Below the pieces are notes generated by a model. That model worked only from the letters and a program-made list of their open reading frames with translations, did not search any database and had not been told where the DNA came from. This document shows positions 18,483 through 26,492 of a DNA stretch of 64,000 bases, piece after piece. Each line of letters opens with the position of its first letter. Position 1 is the stretch's first letter. This DNA is from Achromobacter sp. UMC46 (GTDB taxonomy: Bacteria; Pseudomonadota; Gammaproteobacteria; Burkholderiales; Burkholderiaceae_B): positions 186,001 to 250,000 of the forward strand of contig NZ_LZZS01000005.1 of the NCBI RefSeq assembly GCF_014170335.1. The letters run 5' to 3'. A program made the position numbers and the translations under genes.

Positions 18483-20081
18483 ATGAACCAACCGCTAGCC
18501 AACGTCACCCCGCCCGACCGCAACCGCCTGTTGTCCACGCTGGACAACACGCCTTCCTGGGACGTCATCGTCATCGGCGGCGGCGCGACGGGCCTGGGCA
18601 CGGCCGTCGATGCCGCCTCGCGCGGCTACCGCACACTGCTGATCGAAGGCGCCGACTTCGCCAAGGGCACGTCCAGCAAGGCCACCAAGCTGGTGCACGG
18701 CGGCGTGCGCTATCTGGCCCAAGGCAACATCAGCCTGGTGCGCGAGGCGCTGCATGAACGCGGCCTGCTCAACCGCAACGCGCCGCACCTGGTGTGGCCG
18801 CTGGGTTTCGTGGTGCCCGCGTACAACTGGATGGACCAGCCGTTCTACGGCATCGGCCTGAAGATGTACGACATGCTGGCCGGCAAGCTGAACCTGGCGC
18901 CCAGCCGCTGGCTGTCGCGCCGCGACACGCTGGCCAACGCGCCGACGCTGGCGGAAAGCGTCAATGGCCGCGGCTTGAAGGGCGGCGTCCTGTACTACGA
19001 CGGCCAGTTCGACGACGCGCGGCTGGCGATGAGCTTGATGCGCACGCTCTTCGACCTGGGCGGCACGGCGGTGAACTACGTGCGCGCCACCGGTCTCACC
19101 ACCACCAACGGCCGCGTGGACGGCGTGACCGCGCAAGACGTGATCGGCGGCGCCAGCTTTTCGCTGCGGGCCCGCTGCGTGATCAACGCCACGGGTGTCT
19201 GGGTGGATGCCGTGCGCCGCATGGAAGACAAGAACGCGCCGACGATGGTGGCGCCCAGCCAGGGCGTGCACCTGACCTTGCCGCGCGATTTCCTGCCGGG
19301 CAACCGCGCCATCCTGATCCCCAAGACCGATGACGGCCGTGTGCTGTTCGTCGTGCCATGGAATGGCCACACCATCGTGGGCACGACCGACACGCCGCGC
19401 GACGACCTGCCGCTGGACCCGGAAGCCGGCGCCCAAGACGTGGACTTCATCCTGGGCACCGCGGCGCGCTACCTCAGCCGCAAACCCACGCGCGACGACG
19501 TCACCAGCGTCTGGGCGGGCTTGCGTCCTCTGGTCAAGGCCACGGGCGACGCGTCGACCAAGCAGCTGTCCCGCGAGCACACCATCCTGGTGTCCAACGC
19601 CGGACTGGTGACCGTCACGGGCGGCAAGTGGACGACGTACCGCCGCATGGCGCAGGACGTGGTCGACACCGCCATCCAGCACCAGCTGCTGACGCAGGCC
19701 AGCTGCCGCACCGAATCGCTGCCGCTGCACGGCGCGTCCGGCCTGGCGCCTTCGCAGGAGCACGCCGGCACGCCGGACAGCTACTACGGCAGCGACCTGG
19801 CCACCTTGAAGGCCCTGCCTGGCGCGGACCGCATGCTGGTCAATGCCAGCGGCCTGTCCGAAGCGCATGTGCGTTTCGCCGCGCGTTTCGAGCTGGCGCG
19901 CAGCGCCGAAGACGTGCTGGCCCGGCGCAACCGCGCGCTATTCCTGGACAGCGAAGCCGCGATGCTGGCCGCCCCCGAAGTCGCACGCATCCTGGCCGAA
20001 GAATTGGGCCACGACGCCGCCTGGCAGCAGCGCACGCTGCAGAGCCTGGCCGTGGTCGCGGCCAACTACCGCCTGAAATGA
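18483..20081 (+). CDS. glpD: aerobic glycerol-3-phosphate dehydrogenase GlpD
   Basis: 532 aa. FAD-binding motif GGGATGLGT begins at residue 32; family blocks SKATKLVHGGVRYL, LYYDGQFDDARL, INATGVWVDAVR, GTTDTPRDD and TVTGGKWTTYRRMA are all present. It oxidises glycerol 3-phosphate to dihydroxyacetone phosphate at the inner membrane, feeding electrons to quinone. It lies 91 bp after glpR on the same strand and opposite the importer. The ATG at 18483 is preferred to an in-frame TTG five codons earlier. A glycerol kinase gene is not in this window. Confidence 0.96.
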   Translation: MNQPLANVTPPDRNRLLSTLDNTPSWDVIVIGGGATGLGTAVDAASRGYRTLLIEGADFAKGTSSKATKLVHGGVRYLAQGNISLVREALHERGLLNRNAPHLVWPLGFVVPAYNWMDQPFYGIGLKMYDMLAGKLNLAPSRWLSRRDTLANAPTLAESVNGRGLKGGVLYYDGQFDDARLAMSLMRTLFDLGGTAVNYVRATGLTTTNGRVDGVTAQDVIGGASFSLRARCVINATGVWVDAVRRMEDKNAPTMVAPSQGVHLTLPRDFLPGNRAILIPKTDDGRVLFVVPWNGHTIVGTTDTPRDDLPLDPEAGAQDVDFILGTAARYLSRKPTRDDVTSVWAGLRPLVKATGDASTKQLSREHTILVSNAGLVTVTGGKWTTYRRMAQDVVDTAIQHQLLTQASCRTESLPLHGASGLAPSQEHAGTPDSYYGSDLATLKALPGADRMLVNASGLSEAHVRFAARFELARSAEDVLARRNRALFLDSEAAMLAAPEVARILAEELGHDAAWQQRTLQSLAVVAANYRLK

Positions 20082-20086
20082 CGCCG

Positions 20087-20109
20087 GCGCGTGCCGTCAC
20101 GGCACGCGC
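20087..20109. terminator. hairpin terminator between convergent glpD and HD-GYP genes
   Basis: Nine-bp arms GCGCGTGCC (20087-20095) and GGCACGCGC (20101-20109) enclose GTCAC. On the plus strand the hairpin is followed by AACGGGCTTTT, a weak T tract. It overlaps the stop codon of the minus-strand gene, so it may serve both directions. Confidence 0.6.
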
Positions 20110-20696
20110 AACGGGCTTTTCAATATCATCGCTTCGAACAGCCGCAGCAGGTCCGGATCGCATTTGGATCCGGCCTCGCGGTTCAGGATGCGCATGATCT
20201 CGGCGTGCGAACGCGCCGGATGGTAGGGCCGCGTGTCGCCCAGCGCGTCGTAGGAATCCGCCAGCGAAATGATGCGCGAATGCAGCGGAATATCGTGTCC
20301 CGACAGGCCCGCCGGGTAGCCGGAACCGTCGAAGTGTTCGTGATGATGGCGCACTGCCTGCGCGATCAGGTCGCGTTGCGGCATCGCGCTTTTCATGATG
20401 ATGTCGGCGCCGGTCGCGGCATGCGACTTCATGATTTCCCACTCGTCGGCGTCCAGGCGCTTGGGGGAATACAGCACACGGTCAGGCGTGCCGATCTTGC
20501 CTACGTCATGCAGCCTGGCGGCAACCGCCACGGCGGCCTGCTCGGGTTCAGGCAGGCCGCAGGCCTCGGCCAGCGCCACACTCAGCGCGACCACCCGGTC
20601 GCAATGACGGCCAGTGGCCGGGTCTCGCGCCTGCATGGCGGCGAACAGCGCGGCCTCACAGGAACCATCGGGGTATTCGGGTACGTCTGGGGGCAT
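20097..20696 (-). CDS. small stand-alone HD-GYP domain phosphodiesterase
   Basis: 199 aa, essentially one HD-GYP domain. The metal-binding HD is at residues 63-64 (ARLHDVGKIG), the HHExxDGxGYP-type motif is at 117-128 (HHHEHFDGSGYP), and the helix RIISLADSYDAL follows. Such domains usually hydrolyse cyclic di-GMP. No receiver, PAS or membrane domain precedes it, so its input must come from a partner. The frame is open upstream into the next gene, but MPPDVPEY at 20696 is the natural start. Confidence 0.88.
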   Translation of the reverse strand: MPPDVPEYPDGSCEAALFAAMQARDPATGRHCDRVVALSVALAEACGLPEPEQAAVAVAARLHDVGKIGTPDRVLYSPKRLDADEWEIMKSHAATGADIIMKSAMPQRDLIAQAVRHHHEHFDGSGYPAGLSGHDIPLHSRIISLADSYDALGDTRPYHPARSHAEIMRILNREAGSKCDPDLLRLFEAMILKSPLRVP

Positions 20697-20791
20697 CAGT
20701 AAAGATGCACGGCGTTGCAACGGAACGGCGTGCAATGTGTCAGAAAGTAGCGATTCTGACACACTGCGCAGCAATCCTGACCAAACAGATG

Positions 20792-21472
20792 TCAGTTCTT
20801 CAGCCGTTCCAGCAACGCTTCCGCCACGCCGACGGATGACGCCGGATTCTGCCCGGTGACCAGCAACCCGTCGCTGACCACCAGCGGCTGCCACTCCGGC
20901 CCGCTGCGGTACAAGCCGCCCAGCCGGATCAACTCGTCTTCGACCAGGAACGGCACCACGTCGGTCAATTGCACCGCCGCCTCTTCCGCGTTGGAAAAGC
21001 CGGTGACCTGGCGCCCTTGCACCAGCGGCTTGCCGTCGGCGGTCTTGGCATGGCGCAGCACGCCGGGTGCGTGGCACACCGCCGCGACGGGTTTTCCGGC
21101 CGCCAGCATGGTTTCGATCAGGCCGACCGACTTGGCGTCTTCCGCCAAGTCCCATAGCGGGCCGTGGCCGCCCGGGTAGAACACCGCGTCGTAATCGGCG
21201 GCCTGCACGTCGGCCAACCGCAGCGTCGACGCCAACCGGCGCTGCGCATCGCCGTCCTGGCGAAAGCGCCGCGTAGCGTCGGTCTGCGCGTCCGGGTCAT
21301 CGCTCTTGGGGTCCAGCGGCGGCTGGCCGCCCAACGGCGAGGCCAGCGTCACGGCGGCGCCCGCGTCCGCGAATGCATAGTACGGCGCGGCGAATTCTTC
21401 CAGCCAGAAACCCGTCTTGCGGCCAGTGTCGCCTAGTTTGTCATGCGAAGTCAGCACGATCAGAATTTTCAT
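20792..21472 (-). CDS. DJ-1/PfpI family protein, Hsp31-like
   Basis: 226 aa. The class I glutamine-amidotransferase-like fold has the nucleophile elbow AAVCHAPGVL with Cys133-His134, an acidic residue at Glu25/26 (FWLEEFAAPYYAF) and YPGGHGPLWDL. This is the Hsp31/YDR533C-like branch, whose members act as glyoxalase III-type or protein-deglycase/holdase enzymes. Family-based assignment of methylglyoxal detoxification is plausible but not certain. The MDR reductase gene lies 35 bp upstream on the same strand, which suggests a carbonyl-stress pair. Confidence 0.88.
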   Translation of the reverse strand: MKILIVLTSHDKLGDTGRKTGFWLEEFAAPYYAFADAGAAVTLASPLGGQPPLDPKSDDPDAQTDATRRFRQDGDAQRRLASTLRLADVQAADYDAVFYPGGHGPLWDLAEDAKSVGLIETMLAAGKPVAAVCHAPGVLRHAKTADGKPLVQGRQVTGFSNAEEAAVQLTDVVPFLVEDELIRLGGLYRSGPEWQPLVVSDGLLVTGQNPASSVGVAEALLERLKN

Positions 21473-21507
21473 AATGCGCTCCGTTGTGTGGCGCTATTTG
21501 TGTGGCG

Positions 21508-22545
21508 TTATTCATCGGGGCCGACGCGCACGATGCGCTTGCCGGCGTTTTCGCCCTTCAGCAGCCCCATCAGGCCGCGCGGCGCGTTCTCCAGCCCATC
21601 AACCACGTCTTCGCGGTACTTGATGCGGCCTTGCCGGATCAGGTCTTCCATCGCCTCGCGGAATTCGCCGTAGCGGTGCGCGTATTCGTTGAAGATGATG
21701 AAGCCCTGGAACGTCAGCCGCTTGGTCAGGATGGTGCGCATCAGCAGCGCCAGACGGTCCGGCCCCTCGGGTTGGGCGGTGGCGTTGTAGGCCGAGATCA
21801 GCCCGCAGACCGGCACGCGGGCGCGCGGGTTCAGCAGCGGCAGGACGGCGTCGAACACCGCGCCGCCCACGTTTTCGAAATACACGTCGATGCCTTGCGG
21901 CACGGCGCGCGCCAGGCGGCCGGGCAGGTCGGGGGATTTGTGGTCCAGGCAGTCGTCGAAGCCCAGTTCATCGACCACGTAACGGCACTTGTCCGCGCCG
22001 CCGGCGATGCCCACGACCTTGCAGCCATGGATCTTGGCGATCTGCCCCACCACCGCGCCCACCGCGCCGCTGGCCGCGGCCACCACCACGGTCTCGCCGG
22101 CCTTGGGCCGACCGATGTCCAGCAGGCCCATGTAGCCCGTGAAGCCGGGCATGCCCAGCACGCCCAGGGAATAGGAAGGATGTTCCGGATTGTCGCCCAG
22201 GCGCAGCAGGCCCGCGCCGTCGGACACAGCGAAATCCTGCCAGCCGGACTGGGCCAGCACCCAGTCGCCGGGCCGGTAGTCGGGATGGTTGGACGCCTGG
22301 ACCCGCGTCACGGTGCCGCCGACCATCGGCTGGCCGACCTGCACGGGTTCGGCGTAGGACGGCGCATCGCTCATGCGGCCCCGCATATAGGGGTCCAGCG
22401 ACAGGTACACGGTGCGCAGCAGCACCTGGCCGGGGCCAGGCTGCGGGACGTCGCCTGTCTCCAGGCGGAAGTCGCTGTCTGCGGGTTCGCCGTGCGGGCG
22501 CGCGGCCAACACGATGCGGCGATTGATCGACGATGATTGCGGCAT
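21508..22545 (-). CDS. NADP-dependent MDR-family reductase (CurA / leukotriene B4 dehydrogenase-like)
   Basis: 345 aa medium-chain reductase without zinc ligands. The nucleotide-binding motif AASGAVGAVVGQIAK is clear, and LSLDPYMRGRM, GMPGFTGYMGLLDIG and VYFENVGGAVFDAVL are hallmarks of the prostaglandin-reductase/CurA group. It would reduce the C=C bond of enals and enones with NADPH. It shares direction and a 35-bp gap with the DJ-1-like gene and diverges from a TetR regulator, whose operator lies 130 bp away; control by that regulator is possible. Confidence 0.9.
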   Translation of the reverse strand: MPQSSSINRRIVLAARPHGEPADSDFRLETGDVPQPGPGQVLLRTVYLSLDPYMRGRMSDAPSYAEPVQVGQPMVGGTVTRVQASNHPDYRPGDWVLAQSGWQDFAVSDGAGLLRLGDNPEHPSYSLGVLGMPGFTGYMGLLDIGRPKAGETVVVAAASGAVGAVVGQIAKIHGCKVVGIAGGADKCRYVVDELGFDDCLDHKSPDLPGRLARAVPQGIDVYFENVGGAVFDAVLPLLNPRARVPVCGLISAYNATAQPEGPDRLALLMRTILTKRLTFQGFIIFNEYAHRYGEFREAMEDLIRQGRIKYREDVVDGLENAPRGLMGLLKGENAGKRIVRVGPDE

Positions 22546-22674
22546 GAAGTCCAGCCTCCTACGGGAAGCCGCCCGGGCCTTGCGGGCAATACCCGGGTGG
22601 CAAGTTGGGGGAACCGGACCATTACACCATCGTTGTCCGTCCCCCTGGCCGGTAACCCTGCCGACGCGCCCTCT

Positions 22675-22700
22675 TTTAATTAATTAAATCCTTAATTAAA
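22675..22700. promoter_or_regulatory. AT-only palindromic operator before the TetR gene
   Basis: TTTAATTAA (22675-22683) and TTAATTAAA (22692-22700) form a perfect inverted repeat with 8-bp spacing. The left half is also part of a 14-bp palindrome (22675-22688). It ends nine bases before the ATG of the TetR gene, where bound repressor would block transcription. It is a conspicuous AT island in GC-rich DNA. Confidence 0.7.
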
Positions 22701-22709
22701 CTGTGCGCC

Positions 22710-23369
22710 ATGCGCCCCAAGCTGCTGGGCATCGCCACTGACCTGTTCGCCTCGCAGGGCGTGGCGGCCACCACGATCGCCCACATCGCCCGGCGCGCCG
22801 CCGTCACGCCGGCGATGGTGCATTACTACTTCAAGAGCCGCGACCAGTTGATCGATGCCGTCGTGCAAGAGCGCGTCTTGCCGGTCATCGGGTACGTCTG
22901 GGCGCCGGTGCCGTTGGCCGGGGACCCGAGCGAAGGCCAAGGCCAGGATCAGGATCCGGCCGCCACGGCGCGCGGCTACCTGGCCGAAATCGTGCACCGG
23001 ATCGTGCAAAGCGCGACGGAACAGCCCTGGCTGCCCGCGCTGTGGATGCATGAGGTCGTCAACGAAGGCGGCCAACTGCGCGAACGCGTGCTGCCGCATG
23101 TGCCGTCGGCGCGCTTGCAGGCCTTCGCCGGCCTGATCGGGCAAGGCCAACGCCAGGGCCTCATCACGCCGGGCGTCGAACCCCGCCTGGTGTTCCTGTC
23201 CATCCTGGGCCTGACGCTGCTGCCGCTGGCCACGTCCAGCCTGTGGCGCCGCATCTGGCAGGGCGACGCCCAAGCACAGGCCCTGGATACCGACGCGATC
23301 GCGGCACACGCCATCGCCATGCTGACCGGCGGGCTGTTCTCGCCGCCCGCCCCGCCCTCCGCCGCCTAA
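22710..23369 (+). CDS. TetR family regulator of the adjacent ABC efflux pump
   Basis: 219 aa. The N-terminal HTH is typical (LFASQGVAATTIAHIARRA then VTPAMVHYYFKSRDQL, residues 13-50); the C-terminal ligand domain is large and resembles the CecR/YbiH type, with PWLPALWMHEVVNEGGQLRE. The E. coli relative CecR controls ybhGFSR, and the same gene order follows here. It is 11 bp before the adaptor gene and has its own palindrome just upstream, so it is likely an autoregulated repressor of the pump operon. The ligand is unknown. Confidence 0.9.
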   Translation: MRPKLLGIATDLFASQGVAATTIAHIARRAAVTPAMVHYYFKSRDQLIDAVVQERVLPVIGYVWAPVPLAGDPSEGQGQDQDPAATARGYLAEIVHRIVQSATEQPWLPALWMHEVVNEGGQLRERVLPHVPSARLQAFAGLIGQGQRQGLITPGVEPRLVFLSILGLTLLPLATSSLWRRIWQGDAQAQALDTDAIAAHAIAMLTGGLFSPPAPPSAA

Positions 23370-23380
23370 GGACGCCGACC

Positions 23381-24349
23381 ATGCGCACCCGCCCCGCTCT
23401 GCTTCGTTCCCTGCCGGCCTTGCCGCTGCTGGCTTTGCTGCTGGCCGGCTGCGGCAACGACGCCACGCCCTTCTACCAAGGCTACGTGGAGGGCGACTAC
23501 GTGTACGTGGCTTCGTCGGAAGCGGGCCGGCTGGATGCGCTGGCGGTCAAGCGCGGGCAGCAGGTGACGGCCGATGCGCCGCTGTTCACACTTGAGGCCA
23601 CACGCGAACGCGCCGCCCGCGACCAGGCCGGCGCGCAATTGGCCGCGGCGACGGCGCAGATGGAAGACATCGCCACCGGCAAGCGGCCGCCTGAAGTCGA
23701 CGTCAGCCGCGCCCAGCTGGCGCAGGCCGAGGCCGCCAGCCGACGGTCGGCCGCGCAACTGCAGCGCGATACCGCGCAGTTCCGCATCGGGGGCATCGCG
23801 CGGGCGCAGCTGGACGACAGCCGCGAACAGGCGCAGTCGGACATCGCCCGCGTGCGCGAGCTGCGGGCGCAGCTGGAAGTGGCCGCCCTGCCCGGGCGCG
23901 ATGACCAACGGCGCGCCCAGGCCGCCCAGGTGGATGCCGCCCGCGCGACGCTGGCCCAGGCCGAATGGACGCTGGCGCAAAAGCAGCTCGGCGCCCCGGC
24001 GGCGGGGCAGGTCTTCGACACGATGTACCGCGTGGGCGAATGGGTGCCCGCGGGCAGCCCCGTCGTCAGCCTGCTGCCGCCCGGCAACATCAAGGTGCGT
24101 TTCTTCGTGCCGGAATCCGTGGTGGGCGCGCTGAAAGTGGGCCAGCAGGCCAGCCTGCGCTGCGACGGCTGCGGCGATCCGATACCCGTGCACATCGACT
24201 ACGTGTCGAACCAGGCCGAGTACACGCCGCCCGTCATCTACAGCCGCGAAAGCCGCAGCAAGCTGGTCTACATGGTTGAAGCCCGGCCCGCGCCGGACGC
24301 CGCCACGCGCCTGCATCCCGGCCAACCCGTCGAGGCCACGCTGCAATGA
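23381..24349 (+). CDS. HlyD-family periplasmic adaptor lipoprotein (YbhG-like)
   Basis: 322 aa. A lipobox LLAGC places the lipidated Cys at residue 24. A biotinyl-lipoyl half-motif (GYVEGDYVYVASSEAGRLDAL) is followed by an Ala/Gln-rich coiled-coil hairpin (about residues 80-210) and the second lipoyl half GAPAAGQVFDTMYRVGEWVP. This is the membrane-fusion subunit linking the inner-membrane ABC unit to the outer-membrane channel encoded three genes on. Its stop overlaps the ATPase start by ATGA. Confidence 0.92.
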   Translation: MRTRPALLRSLPALPLLALLLAGCGNDATPFYQGYVEGDYVYVASSEAGRLDALAVKRGQQVTADAPLFTLEATRERAARDQAGAQLAAATAQMEDIATGKRPPEVDVSRAQLAQAEAASRRSAAQLQRDTAQFRIGGIARAQLDDSREQAQSDIARVRELRAQLEVAALPGRDDQRRAQAAQVDAARATLAQAEWTLAQKQLGAPAAGQVFDTMYRVGEWVPAGSPVVSLLPPGNIKVRFFVPESVVGALKVGQQASLRCDGCGDPIPVHIDYVSNQAEYTPPVIYSRESRSKLVYMVEARPAPDAATRLHPGQPVEATLQ

Positions 24350-25344
24350 CCGCGCCGGAACAAGCCGCCGCTGAACCCGCCGGGGCCGGATCCACCGATG
24401 CCGCAGGCGACACCCGCGCCGCCGTCATCGACGTCCACGGGTTGAACAAGCACTTCGGCGACAAGCATGTCGTCAACGACGTCTCGTTGCGTGTGCGGGA
24501 AGGCGAGATCTTCGGCTTCCTGGGCCCCAACGGCAGCGGCAAGACCACCAGCATCCGGCTGATGTGCGGCCTGCTGACGCCGGACTCGGGCAGCGGCACC
24601 TGCCTGGGCTTCGACATCCTGCGCGAAAGCGCCGAGATCAAGCGGCATGTGGGCTACATGACGCAGAAGTTCTCTTACTGGGACGACCTGACGATCCGGG
24701 AGAACCTCGACTTCGTGGCGCGGATGTACGGCATGCCGCGCCGCAAGGAAACCGTGGACCGCGCGCTGGAAGACCTGGGGCTGCACAGCCGCGCCAGCCA
24801 ACTGACGGGGTCGCTGTCGGGCGGATGGAAGCAGCGGCTGGCGCTGGCGGCGTGCCTGCTGCACGAGCCGCGCCTGCTGTTGCTGGACGAGCCCACCGCC
24901 GGCGTCGACCCGACGGCACGGCGCGACTTCTGGGAGCAGCTGCACGAACTGGCCGCGCGCGGCATCTCGGTGCTGGTCAGCACGCACTACATGGACGAGG
25001 CCGAACGCTGCCACAAACTGGCCTATATCTCTTACGGCAGGCTGCTGACCCAGGGCACGGCGGAACAGGTGATCGCCGAGCAGCACCTGACCACCTGGGC
25101 CATCCATGGGCACAACCTGGTGCCGCTGGGCCAGCGGCTGCGCGGCGCGCCGGGCGTGGACCAGACCGTGGCCTTCGGGTCGGCGCTGCATGTCAGCGGC
25201 CAGGACGCCACGCTGCTGGAACGCACGCTGCGCAGCGCCATCGACGGCCAGGATTTGCGCCTGGAGCGCATCGACACCAGCCTGGAAGACGTCTTCATCT
25301 ACCTGATGAACCGGTCCACCGACAACTTTGCGAGCCCGTCATGA
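24346..25344 (+). CDS. ABC transporter ATP-binding protein of drug-efflux type (YbhF-like, single domain)
   Basis: 332 aa. Walker A GPNGSGKTT (residues 60-68), signature LSGGWKQR (157-164), Walker B LLLLDEPT (177-184) and the switch His in VLVSTHYMDEAERC are all intact. The C-terminal extension is typical of DrrA-like exporters (YGRLLTQGTAEQVI). E. coli YbhF carries two such domains in one chain; this protein has one and must dimerise. It is coupled by ATGA overlaps to genes on both sides. Confidence 0.93.
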   Translation: MTAPEQAAAEPAGAGSTDAAGDTRAAVIDVHGLNKHFGDKHVVNDVSLRVREGEIFGFLGPNGSGKTTSIRLMCGLLTPDSGSGTCLGFDILRESAEIKRHVGYMTQKFSYWDDLTIRENLDFVARMYGMPRRKETVDRALEDLGLHSRASQLTGSLSGGWKQRLALAACLLHEPRLLLLDEPTAGVDPTARRDFWEQLHELAARGISVLVSTHYMDEAERCHKLAYISYGRLLTQGTAEQVIAEQHLTTWAIHGHNLVPLGQRLRGAPGVDQTVAFGSALHVSGQDATLLERTLRSAIDGQDLRLERIDTSLEDVFIYLMNRSTDNFASPS

Positions 25345-26486
25345 TGCGCCATCTGCAAGGCTTTTCGTGGGCGCGGTGGTGGAGCATGGTGCTGAAGGAA
25401 TTCCTGCAGCTGCGCCGCGACCGGATCACCTTCGGCATGATCGTGGGGCTGCCCATCATGCAGCTGGCGCTGTTCGGCTACGCCATCAACACCGATCCCA
25501 AGCAGATGCCCACGGCCGTCATCACGGCCGACCACAGCCCGTTCACGCGCAGCTTCATCGCGGCGATGAAGTCGTCGGACTACTTCCATATCACCGAAGA
25601 GCTGGACAACGAGGAAGCCGGGCGCGCCGCGCTGGCGCAGGGCCGCGTGCTGTTCGTCGTGACGATCCCGCCCGACTTCTCGCGCCGGCTGCTGCGCGGC
25701 GAACGCCCCGCCCTGCTGATCGAAGCCGACGCCACGGACCCCATGGCCACCGGCATGGCGATTGGCGCGGCGACGCAGCTGACCCAGGCAGTGGCGCAGA
25801 AAGACCTGACCGGCCCGCTGGCCGGGCTGGCGGGCGGACAGCCGGCCTTCGACGTGCGCGTGCACCAGCTCTACAACGAAGAGCAGATCTCGCAATACAA
25901 CACGGTGCCCGGCCTGATGGGCGTGATCCTGACGATGACGCTGGTGATGATGACGGGCCTGGCCATGACGCGCGAACGCGAGCGCGGCACGATGGAGAAC
26001 CTGCTGTCGATGCCGGTGCGGCCGATCGAAGTGATGACGGGCAAGATCGTGCCCTACATCGCCATCGGGCTGATCCAGGCCACCATCATCCTGCTGGCCG
26101 CGCACTTCGTCTTCCATGTGCCGATCCTGGGCAGCCTGCTTTCCGTCTACCTGGCGGCGCTGCTGTTCGTGGCCGCCAACCTGACCGTCGGCATCACGCT
26201 GTCGTCGTTGGCGCAGAACCAGTTGCAGGCCATGCAGCTGACCATGTTCTATTTCCTGCCCAACATGCTGCTGTCCGGTTTCATGTTCCCGTTCAAGGGC
26301 ATGCCCATGTGGGCGCAGTACCTGGGCAACCTGCTGCCGCTGACGCACTTCAACCGGCTGATCCGCGGCATCCTGCTCAAAGGCAACGGCTGGTGGGACC
26401 TGTGGCCCAGCATCTGGCCGCTGATGCTGTTCACCGTGGTCGTCATGACCGCCGCCGTGAAGTTCTACCGCCGAACCCTGGATTGA
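25341..26486 (+). CDS. ABC-2 type efflux permease (YbhS/YbhR-like)
   Basis: 381 aa. One N-terminal membrane segment (MIVGLPIMQLALFGYAI) is followed by a large periplasmic domain and five C-terminal segments. The block MTRERERGTMENLLSMPVRPIEVMTGK is split by the family's conserved E-R-G-T-x-E motif (near residues 213-222). E. coli has two such permeases (ybhS and ybhR) where this operon has one, so a homodimer is expected. The ATG overlaps the ATPase stop (ATGA). Confidence 0.93.
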   Translation: MMRHLQGFSWARWWSMVLKEFLQLRRDRITFGMIVGLPIMQLALFGYAINTDPKQMPTAVITADHSPFTRSFIAAMKSSDYFHITEELDNEEAGRAALAQGRVLFVVTIPPDFSRRLLRGERPALLIEADATDPMATGMAIGAATQLTQAVAQKDLTGPLAGLAGGQPAFDVRVHQLYNEEQISQYNTVPGLMGVILTMTLVMMTGLAMTRERERGTMENLLSMPVRPIEVMTGKIVPYIAIGLIQATIILLAAHFVFHVPILGSLLSVYLAALLFVAANLTVGITLSSLAQNQLQAMQLTMFYFLPNMLLSGFMFPFKGMPMWAQYLGNLLPLTHFNRLIRGILLKGNGWWDLWPSIWPLMLFTVVVMTAAVKFYRRTLD

Positions 26487-26492
26487 CGCGCC

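Noticed and set aside
20697..21155. Extension of the HD-GYP frame upstream into the DJ-1-like gene
   Set aside because: No domain is recognisable in the extension and it is a shadow of the DJ-1-like coding sequence.
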